Below are positions 1 to 7,205 of a DNA stretch of 64,000 nt, piece by piece. The position numbers and the translations under genes were made by a program. The stretch is from Winogradskyella arenosi. GTDB lineage: Bacteria; Bacteroidota; Bacteroidia; Flavobacteriales; Flavobacteriaceae. The stretch covers positions 372,001 through 436,000 of the forward strand of contig NZ_QPJO01000003.1 of assembly GCF_003337305.1 (NCBI RefSeq), written 5' to 3'. How positions within the stretch are numbered: the first letter of the stretch is position 1; the number at the start of each line of letters is the position of its first letter. The notes under the pieces were generated by a model. The model did not search any database. It was not told the DNA's origin and saw only the letters and a program-made list of their open reading frames with translations.

Positions 1-1060
1 TATCTAAATAATCTAATTTCGATTCTTCTTGCTGTTTTGCTGTTTCAAATTGGCGTAATTCCTCGGAAATTTGAGCTATTTCAGAACTGACATCAAAAAC
101 CTTATTATCACTTCGGAATTTATTCATTTCATCCGTCACCTCCTTAAGATTCGAATTTACCGCAGCCAGACTACTGTCAATAAACTTGATTGTATTTGTT
201 GCATATAAATTTTTACGTTCTAACTCTGTTTGGCTCAATATGGCTGAAGTCGCATTTAAATAATCAACGATTTTCGCTTTATTATGACCTTCAAGTTGTA
301 AGCGTAAAATATTGGACGAGGCTTGAGAATAGGTGCTTATTGCTATTTTTGATTTATAGGTATTAACAAGACCATCAAAATTACTGAACTGAATAAAGTA
401 CTCGTCTCCCGGCTTAACTGTCTGATCTGGTTTTACAATTAAACGACCATTAAGAAACGTTAAATCTATTGATGTATTTACCTTAAAGGCTTTTACAAAA
501 TCTCCTGTAGGTACTGAAATTCCAAGTTTGGATTTGTCCCCGTACTTTTGTGCAGTAGCATGACTTTCTTCAAAAGCCGTAAATATTTCAAATTCCGTAG
601 CATTTAAAAAACGAATTCCCACAGGATAATTAAGGACTTGTCCTTTTGATTTATCAATAACAAATTCAAAAGGCGCCTTTTTATAAATATCTTCTTTACG
701 ATACTTTCCTTCCTTTAAGTAGCTCATGTAATACTGAAGGGAATCGACTACTTTTTCATTGTGTGTTCGGGTTTTAATAGCCGTCATTATTTTTCCGACC
801 TTTCCCGAAACCCCACCCCAGTTAAAGGAAATACTAGTGTTGGCTGTAAAAAACGGATTTTGATCGTTATCAACAGAAATCAACGCATCTAGACGATACA
901 CATTTTGTTTTCTGACATTCACAAAATAAGCAATCAAAAGTGCTGTACCAATACAAATCAGTACAAACTTCCAAAGGTTTAACACTTTAAACAGAAATCC
1001 TCTAAAATCAAAACTTAAGCCTTGTGCATCTTGATCTTCTATCGCATCGTAATCTTTCAT
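1..1060 (-). CDS. Wzc-like exopolysaccharide chain-length / tyrosine kinase protein, N-terminal part (runs off the window)
   Basis: The minus-strand frame is open from an ATG at 1060 to the window edge, so the C-terminal part is missing. About 353 residues are visible. An acidic N-terminus precedes a transmembrane helix near residues 34-50 (WKFVLICIGTALLIAYFV), then a long periplasmic Wzz-type region. The last visible residues are rich in K, E and Q and look like the coiled coil typical of Wzc proteins. The gene starts 6 nt after the stop of the Wza-like gene, so the two form an export operon. Known family members control capsule or exopolysaccharide chain length in the inner membrane and carry a cytoplasmic tyrosine autokinase domain. 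That kinase domain is not in view, so a plain Wzz-type co-polymerase remains possible. Confidence 0.85.
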   Translation of the reverse strand, partial: MKDYDAIEDQDAQGLSFDFRGFLFKVLNLWKFVLICIGTALLIAYFVNVRKQNVYRLDALISVDNDQNPFFTANTSISFNWGGVSGKVGKIMTAIKTRTHNEKVVDSLQYYMSYLKEGKYRKEDIYKKAPFEFVIDKSKGQVLNYPVGIRFLNATEFEIFTAFEESHATAQKYGDKSKLGISVPTGDFVKAFKVNTSIDLTFLNGRLIVKPDQTVKPGDEYFIQFSNFDGLVNTYKSKIAISTYSQASSNILRLQLEGHNKAKIVDYLNATSAILSQTELERKNLYATNTIKFIDSSLAAVNSNLKEVTDEMNKFRSDNKVFDVSSEIAQISEELRQFETAKQQEESKLDYLD

Positions 1061-1066
1061 AGGAAA

Positions 1067-1867
1067 TTATAATCTTGTAAAGAGTAAAACCGCTGTACTC
1101 AATAATGAGACAACAGATGCTATTGTTGCAATACTAGATACGGCTGTTTCTCCTGTTCCCAAAGCTTTCTGTTTTAAGGGCTTTACATAAATGATATCAT
1201 TAGGCTGAATGTAATAATAAGGCGATTGCATTACATTGATGTCCGTTAAGTCTAAATGGTGTATTTGCTGACCTTGAGGATATTGCCGAATAATTAACAC
1301 ATCTTTTTTATTTCCTGTAACAGGAATCTCACCTACATTAGCAATGGCCTCGAAAATATTAACCCGCTCTGTAAACAACACCTGACTTCCAGGGGACCCC
1401 ACTTCTCCATTAGCCGTATAACGTAATCCTGCTAATTTTACAGTGACAAAAATATTAGCGGTTTCTTTAAATTGTTCCTCTAAAAGTTTGGCCTCTATTC
1501 TTTTTTCAATTTCTTCAGTGGTAAAGCCTAAAACATTGATATATCCTAAGGTTGGAATTCTAATATTACCGTGAACATCTACCGTAAACCCATCAAAATA
1601 AGCGCGTTCCGCACTACTAGCATTTAGATTCTCATCTCCTGAAGGATTTAAAATAGACACGGTTTCTTGGTCTAAAGCCTTCACTCTAATATTTAAAATA
1701 TCGTTAACCTGTATGCGGTAAGGTTTTTGAATTTCGGTAAGATTATTTACAATACTATCGTTAGTCGCGCCTTCCTTTATTTGTAAGTAAACTGTATCCT
1801 TATGAGGGATACAAGAAGATACGATAATGCAACTCAATAGAATGATTAAAAGCTTAATCGGCTTCAT
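1067..1867 (-). CDS. Wza-like polysaccharide export lipoprotein (Poly_export/SLBB)
   Basis: The protein has 266 residues from the chosen ATG at 1867. A lipoprotein signal peptide ends in SSC (MKPIKLLIILLSCIIVSSC). The frame extends to 1909, but that longer start would place translation upstream of a TAnnTTTG promoter element at 1890-1897 and would spoil the signal peptide. After the signal come the Poly_export region (PYRIQVNDILNIRVKALD, VDVHGNIRIPTLGYINVLGFT) and an SLBB-like domain (GEVGSPGSQVLFTERVNIFEAIANVGEI), then a C-terminal hydrophobic helix (SSIATIASVVSLLSTAVLLF). Wza-family proteins form the outer-membrane channel for capsule or exopolysaccharide export, in partnership with Wzc. 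The downstream gene encodes such a partner. Confidence 0.88.
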   Translation of the reverse strand: MKPIKLLIILLSCIIVSSCIPHKDTVYLQIKEGATNDSIVNNLTEIQKPYRIQVNDILNIRVKALDQETVSILNPSGDENLNASSAERAYFDGFTVDVHGNIRIPTLGYINVLGFTTEEIEKRIEAKLLEEQFKETANIFVTVKLAGLRYTANGEVGSPGSQVLFTERVNIFEAIANVGEIPVTGNKKDVLIIRQYPQGQQIHHLDLTDINVMQSPYYYIQPNDIIYVKPLKQKALGTGETAVSSIATIASVVSLLSTAVLLFTRL

Positions 1868-1889
1868 AGTTTTATGGGATCTTAGTGGA

Positions 1890-1897
1890 CAAATATA
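1890..1897 (-). promoter_or_regulatory. Bacteroidota-type -7 element upstream of the Wza-like gene
   Basis: On the minus strand the sequence reads TATATTTG, matching TAnnTTTG. It lies 22 nt upstream of the chosen ATG at 1867 and inside the longer reading frame, which supports the shorter start. No clear TTTG -33 partner is visible. Confidence 0.45.
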
Positions 1898-1969
1898 ATC
1901 TATCAACACTAATATTAAAACTAATACGATTATTTTTGGTTTATTTCCGTTCTTTGTAAAAAAACAACT

Positions 1970-3832
1970 TTGAATTACCTTAACGTAGAAAATATATCGA
2001 AGTCTTTTGGAGAATTAGTTCTCTTTAAAGATTTATCCTTTAGTATTCATAAAGATCAGAAAATTGCTTTTGTCGCTAAAAATGGTAGTGGCAAAACCTC
2101 TATCTTAAAAATATTAGCTGGAAAAGACAGTCCGGATGCTGGCCAAATTGTGATTAGAAAAGGGCTACGACTCGCCTTCTTAGACCAAGAACCAGATTTA
2201 GATCCTGAATTGACACTTGAAGAAACCATCTTTGCTTCTGATATTCCTATTTTAAAAACGATTGAAGCTTACGAACAGGCTTTAAAAACCCCTGAAGATG
2301 CAGACGCCTACCAAAAAGCTTTTGAAGCGATGGATAGAAACAATGCTTGGGAATTTGAAACGCAATACCAACAAACCTTATCGCAGCTTAAGCTTGATGA
2401 TCTCAGTGTTAAAGTAAAAACACTTTCTGGCGGACAGAAAAAACGCCTCGCTTTAGCCCAAGCTTTATTAAGTAAGCCTGATATTTTAATTCTCGATGAG
2501 CCTACCAACCATTTAGATCTTGAAATGATTGAATGGCTAGAAGAGTACTTTGCCAAAACACAGCAAACGTTGTTTATGGTTACGCACGACCGTTATTTTT
2601 TAGAGCGTGTTTGTAATGAAATTATAGAACTGGATCACGGAGAGCTTCATACTTACAAAGGAAATTATTCTTACTACTTAGAAAAGAAAGAAGCCCGCAT
2701 AGAAAACCAAGCTACAGAAGTCGGAAAAGCTAAACAACTCTTTAAAAAAGAATTGGATTGGATGCGTCGCCAACCTAAAGCGCGTACTACAAAATCTAAG
2801 AGTAGAATTGACGATTTCCACGAAATTAAATCGAAGGCCCACCAACGCCGTAACGACCACCAAGTGCAATTAGAAATTAACATGGAGCGCTTGGGAAGTA
2901 AAATTATAGAATTCCATAAGGTTTCTAAATCCTTTAAAAATAAAACCATCTTAAAGGATTTTGAATACACCTTTAAGAAAGGCGAACGCATTGGGATCAT
3001 AGGAAAAAATGGAACCGGAAAATCTACTTTTCTCAATTTACTGACGCAAACCCTTGAGCCCGATTCTGGAAAAGTAGTCACCGGAGAAACGGTGAAAATT
3101 GGGTATTATACGCAAGGAGGAATTCAAGCCAAGCCCAACCAAAAGGTTATTGATGTTATTAAGGAATTTGGTGATTATATTCCCCTAGCTAAAGGACGCC
3201 AAATTAGTGCACAGCAATTATTAGAGCGCTTTTTATTTGACCGTAAAAAGCAGTGGGACTTTGTTGAAAAGCTAAGTGGAGGGGAACAAAAACGCCTGTA
3301 TCTGTGTACGGTTTTAATTCAGAATCCTAATGTTTTAATTCTCGATGAGCCTACCAACGACTTAGACATTGTAACTCTAAATGTATTGGAGGATTTCCTT
3401 ATGGATTTCCCAGGCGTGCTTTTAGTGGTCTCTCACGACCGTTACTTTATGGATAAAATTGTAGACCATATGTTTGTGTTTAGAGGTCAAGGCGTTGTTG
3501 ACGATTTCCCTGGAAACTATTCCGACTTTAGAGCCTATGACAGCAGTCTACCAAAACAAGTTGAAGTTGTAGAGAAAACAGACAACACCAAAGCTATTAA
3601 GAAAAACGAAAGCCATAAACTTGATTATAACGAACAAAAGGAACATAAAAACTTAGAATCTAAAATTAGATCTTTAGAACTAGACAAAGCAGCTTTAGAG
3701 GCCAAATTCTTAAATCCCGATTTATCTCAGGATGAGATTACAAAGCTCTCTCAAGAACTTCAGGTGATTATAGATACTATTGAAGAAAAAGAAATACGCT
3801 GGTTTGAATTGTCTGAGAAACTCGAAGGCTAA
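1970..3832 (+). CDS. ABC-F family ATPase (Uup/EttA-like), TTG start
   Basis: This 620-residue soluble protein has two ABC ATPase domains and no membrane segment. Domain 1 has a Walker A-like AKNGSGKTS at residues 36-44 (first Gly replaced by Ala), signature LSGGQKKR and Walker B LILDEPTNHLD. Domain 2 has GKNGTGKSTF, LSGGEQKR and LILDEPTNDLD. The linker between domains is charged, and the C-terminus is a coiled coil (residues about 560-615), as in Uup. ABC-F proteins act on ribosomes or branched DNA rather than in transport. The start is TTG at 1970: no ATG lies upstream in frame, and the next residues (NYLNVENISKSFGE) are the usual beginning of the family. A hairpin follows the stop codon. 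Confidence 0.92.
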   Translation: MNYLNVENISKSFGELVLFKDLSFSIHKDQKIAFVAKNGSGKTSILKILAGKDSPDAGQIVIRKGLRLAFLDQEPDLDPELTLEETIFASDIPILKTIEAYEQALKTPEDADAYQKAFEAMDRNNAWEFETQYQQTLSQLKLDDLSVKVKTLSGGQKKRLALAQALLSKPDILILDEPTNHLDLEMIEWLEEYFAKTQQTLFMVTHDRYFLERVCNEIIELDHGELHTYKGNYSYYLEKKEARIENQATEVGKAKQLFKKELDWMRRQPKARTTKSKSRIDDFHEIKSKAHQRRNDHQVQLEINMERLGSKIIEFHKVSKSFKNKTILKDFEYTFKKGERIGIIGKNGTGKSTFLNLLTQTLEPDSGKVVTGETVKIGYYTQGGIQAKPNQKVIDVIKEFGDYIPLAKGRQISAQQLLERFLFDRKKQWDFVEKLSGGEQKRLYLCTVLIQNPNVLILDEPTNDLDIVTLNVLEDFLMDFPGVLLVVSHDRYFMDKIVDHMFVFRGQGVVDDFPGNYSDFRAYDSSLPKQVEVVEKTDNTKAIKKNESHKLDYNEQKEHKNLESKIRSLELDKAALEAKFLNPDLSQDEITKLSQELQVIIDTIEEKEIRWFELSEKLEG

Positions 3833-3890
3833 ACCTAACGTGCCCTCATCAAAGCACGCATCATTAAAATAAAACTTCAAAATCCTTAAC

Positions 3891-3918
3891 GCCACAGTTT
3901 TAACGCTGTGGCATTTTA
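3891..3918 (+). terminator. Probable terminator after the ABC-F gene
   Basis: A perfect 7-bp stem GCCACAG/CTGTGGC (3891-3897 with 3906-3912) and an 8-nt loop are followed by ATTTTA. It lies 58 nt after the stop. The T-tract is weak, so confidence is moderate. Confidence 0.5.
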
Positions 3919-3946
3919 GAGTCTTAAAGTCCCTAATACCACTATT

Positions 3947-4717
3947 GTGTATCAATTTATATCCTTTATAAAATTCTTAACTAAATCCAGCAATCAGCAT
4001 GGGGTACACTCCCCTTTTGTCTATAGTTTTGTGACCAAATGTCTGTATAGTAAAACGGCTTATCCAGCTTACGACGACTTATCATCTTACCGAAAAGAAC
4101 TCAGAGCTTCAGAAACCATTTTAGAGGTTACAGATTTAGGTGAGGGGTCTAAAGTATTGAATGCCAAACAACGGAAAGTGAGCGAAATGGTCAAGGTTTC
4201 TAGCAGCTCTAAGAAAGACGTACGTTTGCTGTACCGCATTGCAAAGTATTTCAATTTTAAAACGAGTTTAGAGTTAGGCACTTCTTTAGGGATGGGTACC
4301 TATGCGTTGGCTCTAGCGAATCCGGAGTCTCAAATCACCAGTATTGAAGGCTGCCCCAATACCTCCGCATTTACGCAAAGCCAACTTAAAGCTAAAGCCC
4401 TACAGCACGTCGATTTGATCTCAGGACCTTTTAAAACCGAACTGCCGCATTTAAAAGCGCCCTATTATGATTTTATTTATTTTGATGGACATCACAATAA
4501 AACAGCCACCCTTAATTATTTTGAAACCTTAGTCGTCAAAGCCCATAATGACAGTGTTTTTATTTTTGACGATATTTATTGGTCTAAAGGAATGACGGAA
4601 GCTTGGGAGTACATAAAACATCATGAGGCCGTAACGGTGACCGTAGACATCTTTTATATGGGGATTGTTTTTTTCAGAAAAGAGCAAAAGAAAGAACATT
4701 TTAAAATTAGACTGTAA
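3947..4717 (+). CDS. Class I SAM-dependent methyltransferase (O-methyltransferase-like), GTG start
   Basis: The protein has 256 residues and starts at GTG 3947, followed by YQFISFIKFLTKSSNQHGVHSPFVY. That N-terminus is the characteristic opening of this Bacteroidota family, which supports the GTG. The central region has a Rossmann SAM-binding motif, LELGTSLGMGTYALALA (residues about 112-128), then ITSIEGCP at the second strand and YFDGHHNK and IFDDIYWSKGM, as in catechol-type O-methyltransferases. The substrate is unknown. The gene is codirectional with the ABC-F gene upstream and the ABC ATPase gene downstream, but the gaps are 114 and 79 nt, so a shared operon is not shown. Confidence 0.82.
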   Translation: MYQFISFIKFLTKSSNQHGVHSPFVYSFVTKCLYSKTAYPAYDDLSSYRKELRASETILEVTDLGEGSKVLNAKQRKVSEMVKVSSSSKKDVRLLYRIAKYFNFKTSLELGTSLGMGTYALALANPESQITSIEGCPNTSAFTQSQLKAKALQHVDLISGPFKTELPHLKAPYYDFIYFDGHHNKTATLNYFETLVVKAHNDSVFIFDDIYWSKGMTEAWEYIKHHEAVTVTVDIFYMGIVFFRKEQKKEHFKIRL

Positions 4718-4796
4718 CAACCGAAAGACTTTGACGTCTTATGGATAAAATATGCCGTAACTTGCAGAATACTAACGCTACCAAGACTATTTAATT

Positions 4797-5486
4797 ATGA
4801 GCGACAACGTCATCGAAATTAGAAACATCATTAGAGATTTTAAATTAGGTCAAGAAATTGTTCATGTATTAAAAGGGATTGATTTAGACATTAAGCGTGG
4901 CGAATATGTTGCCATTATGGGACCTTCTGGTTCCGGAAAATCGACCTTAATGAATTTATTAGGTTGCCTAGACACTCCTACAGCAGGGAGTTACAACTTA
5001 AACGGCAAAGATGTGAGTCAGATGAGTGATGATGACTTGGCGGACATTAGAAACACCGAAATCGGCTTTGTGTTTCAAACCTTTAACCTCCTCCCTAGAA
5101 CCACAGCTTTAGACAACGTGGCCTTACCAATGGTTTATGCCGGAATTTCTAAAAAAGCTCGAGAAGAACGTGCTTCTGAAGTCTTAAATGATGTGGGTTT
5201 AGCAGACCGTATGGACCATAAACCCAACCAACTTTCTGGAGGACAACGTCAGCGTGTGGCGGTAGGACGCGCCTTAGTTAACAAACCTTCTATTATCCTT
5301 GCCGATGAACCTACAGGAAATTTAGATTCAAAAACCGGTGTGGAGATCATGAAACTTTTTGACGATATTCACCGCTCTGGTAATACCGTAATTATGGTGA
5401 CTCACGAAGAGGATATTGCCGCTCATGCCAAACGCGTCATTCGCTTAAGAGATGGCGTTATTGAGAGTGATACCTTTAATGCGTAG
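4797..5486 (+). CDS. ABC transporter ATP-binding protein, LolD/MacB-type
   Basis: The protein has 229 residues and a single ABC domain. Walker A is GPSGSGKST (residues about 42-50), the Q-loop is [22 protein letters not shown], the signature is [15 protein letters not shown], Walker B is [12 protein letters not shown] and the H-loop is IMVTHE. The Q-loop wording and short length place it with the LolD/MacB/FtsE-like ATPases that power lipoprotein release or tripartite efflux through FtsX-type permeases. No permease gene is adjacent, so it must work with a partner encoded elsewhere. The substrate cannot be deduced. Confidence 0.88.
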   Translation: MSDNVIEIRNIIRDFKLGQEIVHVLKGIDLDIKRGEYVAIMGPSGSGKSTLMNLLGCLDTPTAGSYNLNGKDVSQMSDDDLADIRNTEIGFVFQTFNLLPRTTALDNVALPMVYAGISKKAREERASEVLNDVGLADRMDHKPNQLSGGQRQRVAVGRALVNKPSIILADEPTGNLDSKTGVEIMKLFDDIHRSGNTVIMVTHEEDIAAHAKRVIRLRDGVIESDTFNA

Positions 5487-5491
5487 TTGAT

Positions 5492-5535
5492 CGTTGTTGG
5501 TTAATGGTTGTTGGTAAATAGTTGTTGGTTGTTGG
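5492..5535 (+). repeat. Short GTTGTTGG-type tandem repeats in the 174-bp gap
   Basis: The octamer GTTGTTGG recurs about every 14 bp just after the LolD-like gene, separated by short AT-rich linkers. The rest of the gap up to 5660 contains no gene that I can support. The repeat could be replication slippage. Confidence 0.5.
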
Positions 5536-5660
5536 CTCTTTGCTCTTTGCTATCATTTTTCCGCCACTCCTTCAACAATACAACATAAAACTTCTATTTT
5601 TTTCTCTGTGTCTTTACGCCTTAGCGTGAAACTTCAAACCATATTCATTAACTTTGAAAT

Positions 5661-6236
5661 ATGAAAGTATACACAAAAACAGGCGATAAAGGTACAACTG
5701 CACTATTTGGTGGTACACGTGTACCTAAACATCATATTAGAATAGAGAGTTACGGCACTATTGATGAGCTCAACTCTCATATTGGTTTAATTAGAGATCA
5801 AGACATTAATCAATTGTATAAAAACACATTAATGCATATCCAAGATCGACTATTTACGGTCGGTGCAATCTTGGCAACGGATCCTGAAAAAGCAGAATTA
5901 AAAAACGGTAAAGCGCGTTTAAATATTCCGAAGATCTCTAACGAAGACATTGAGAAATTAGAACGCGAAATGGACCTTATGGAAGATAGCCTTCCTCCTA
6001 TGACGCATTTTGTTTTACCCGGAGGACACCAAACCGTGTCATTCTGTCATATTGCACGTACAGTTTGCCGTAGAGCAGAACGTTTAGCATCGCATTTAAA
6101 TGACTTAGAGCCTTTTCAACCCGAAACCTTAATGTATATTAATAGACTATCTGACTACCTTTTTGTGTTGGCACGGAAGTTGTCATATGACCTACAAGCT
6201 GAAGAAATTAAATGGATTCCGAATAAGGAATCGTAA
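5661..6236 (+). CDS. Cob(I)yrinic acid a,c-diamide adenosyltransferase, PduO-type
   Basis: The protein has 191 residues, the usual length for the PduO family. It has the ATP-binding N-terminus MKVYTKTGDKGTTALFGG and the helical-bundle motifs ESYGTIDELNSHIG, HFVLPGG, CHIARTVCRRAER and YINRLSDYLFVLAR. This family transfers adenosine from ATP to cob(I)alamin to make adenosylcobalamin in the cytosol. No cobalamin riboswitch or B12 gene is nearby. A TAACTTTG element at 5649-5656 ends only 4 nt before the ATG, which would give a leaderless or nearly leaderless message if it is the real promoter. Confidence 0.92.
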   Translation: MKVYTKTGDKGTTALFGGTRVPKHHIRIESYGTIDELNSHIGLIRDQDINQLYKNTLMHIQDRLFTVGAILATDPEKAELKNGKARLNIPKISNEDIEKLEREMDLMEDSLPPMTHFVLPGGHQTVSFCHIARTVCRRAERLASHLNDLEPFQPETLMYINRLSDYLFVLARKLSYDLQAEEIKWIPNKES

Positions 6237-6304
6237 CACTTTAGCCAGGGGTTTCGGTTTTTTTACTGAAATTAGAATAAAGTTTACAAAATTCACCTCC
6301 TCTT

Positions 6305-6409
6305 GAGTATGCTGACCTTTCAGTTAACAGGTATCGAGAACAAGGTTGAACAAAAACCGTCAGTTCGAGTATGCTGACCTTTTCGTCAGCGGTATCGAGA
6401 ACAAGGTTG
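6305..6409. repeat. Tandem pair of 43-44 bp repeats, 62-bp period, in the 428-bp gap
   Basis: Two copies (6305-6348 and 6367-6409) begin GAGTATGCTGACC and end GTATCGAGAACAAGGTTG. The second contains a perfect GCTGAC/GTCAGC hairpin. Both share the core GTATCGAGAA with the large palindrome array at 10.6-13.0 kb, so they may be diverged relatives. Apart from the promoter upstream of 6665, nothing else was recognised between 6237 and 6664. Confidence 0.65.
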
Positions 6410-6608
6410 TAACATTTTATTTTCCCCCTCTTAAGACTAAGAAAAGCAAAAACTAGTCTATAAAAAAGTTGAAAAATGACACGTTCTTTCTATTAATGAT
6501 ATTGCATTTATTACTGCGGTTTGAAAGCTTCAAATGGCAAGAAATAAATGTTCAGCGAGACCAATAAATTAATTTATAGCCGTTCCTAGCTAATTAATAT
6601 GATTTTTT

Positions 6609-6639
6609 CTTGAATTATTCAACTAAAAAATTATTTTTG
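6609..6639 (+). promoter_or_regulatory. Promoter for the DUF2795 gene
   Basis: The -7 element TATTTTTG (TAnnTTTG) lies at 6632-6639. A CTTG at 6609-6612 sits at -33 with a 19-bp spacer, which is the spacing expected for Bacteroidota sigma-A promoters. The ATG follows at 6665. Confidence 0.55.
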
Positions 6640-6664
6640 CAAAAATTAAATTACACACGCAATT

Positions 6665-6886
6665 ATGTATTGGACACTAGAATTAGCATCTTATTTAAGT
6701 GATGCACCTTGGCCGGCAACAAAAGATGAGCTTATTGATTATGCAATTAGAACTGGAGCTCCCTTAGAAGTTGTAGAAAATTTACAAGCGATAGAAGATG
6801 AAGGTGATTCTTACGATTCTATTGAAGAAATTTGGCCAGATTATCCAACTGACGAAGATTACCTCTGGAATGAGGATGAATATTAA
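6665..6886 (+). CDS. Small acidic DUF2795 protein
   Basis: The protein has 73 residues, with the DUF2795-type start MYWTLELASYLSDAPWPATKDELIDYAIRTGAP and a very acidic C-terminal half (EDEGDSYDSIEEIWPDYPTDEDYLWNEDEY). It has no signal or membrane segment. Its function is unknown; the acidic tail could mediate protein interaction, which is inference. It has its own promoter and a strong terminator, so it is probably a monocistronic unit ahead of secA. Confidence 0.8.
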   Translation: MYWTLELASYLSDAPWPATKDELIDYAIRTGAPLEVVENLQAIEDEGDSYDSIEEIWPDYPTDEDYLWNEDEY

Positions 6887-6902
6887 CATACAAAATGATT
6901 AC

Positions 6903-6946
6903 AAAAAAGTCTCTCGCGTTACTATAACTGAGAGACTTTTTTTTAT
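6903..6946 (+). terminator. Rho-independent terminator after the DUF2795 gene
   Basis: The stem AAAAAAGTCTCTC (6903-6915) pairs with GAGAGACTTTTTTT, starting at 6930, and a run of T follows. The A-rich left flank makes it potentially bidirectional. Confidence 0.85.
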
Positions 6947-6986
6947 TTTCGGATGCTTTTTTAGCCCGAGAATTAAAATATAAAGC

Positions 6987-7021
6987 TTAATCTGCCTTTT
7001 ACCATTAAGGTTGCAGATTAA
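6987..7021. repeat. Inverted repeat in the 319-bp gap before secA
   Basis: TTAATCTGC (6987-6995) and GCAGATTAA (7013-7021) form a perfect 9-bp stem with a 17-nt loop. There is no T-tract. It could be a leader hairpin or operator. No gene is seen in the rest of 6947-7205. Confidence 0.35.
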
Positions 7022-7205
7022 AAACCTTAAAACTAAATGGCACATTTGTAAGATTATAAATAAAGCCATTAACCATGCTATATAAGTCGTAAAAGGCTTA
7101 TAACGTACAGCATTGTTGGTTGTAAGCGGTGTGATACACCTAAAACTAAATAACTGAAATTAATACCAAGATTAACGCGAGTTAATCCGTTACAAATATT
7201 TAAAT

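Noticed and set aside
1868..1909. Longer start for the Wza-like lipoprotein
   Set aside because: It would lie upstream of the TAnnTTTG element at 1890-1897 and place 14 extra residues before a clean lipoprotein signal.
2674..3081. 135-codon antisense ORF over the ABC-F gene
   Set aside because: It is the reverse-frame shadow of a well-conserved gene and has no recognisable domain.
6798..6983. 61-codon ORF overlapping the end of the DUF2795 gene
   Set aside because: It runs through the rho-independent terminator and has no family resemblance.
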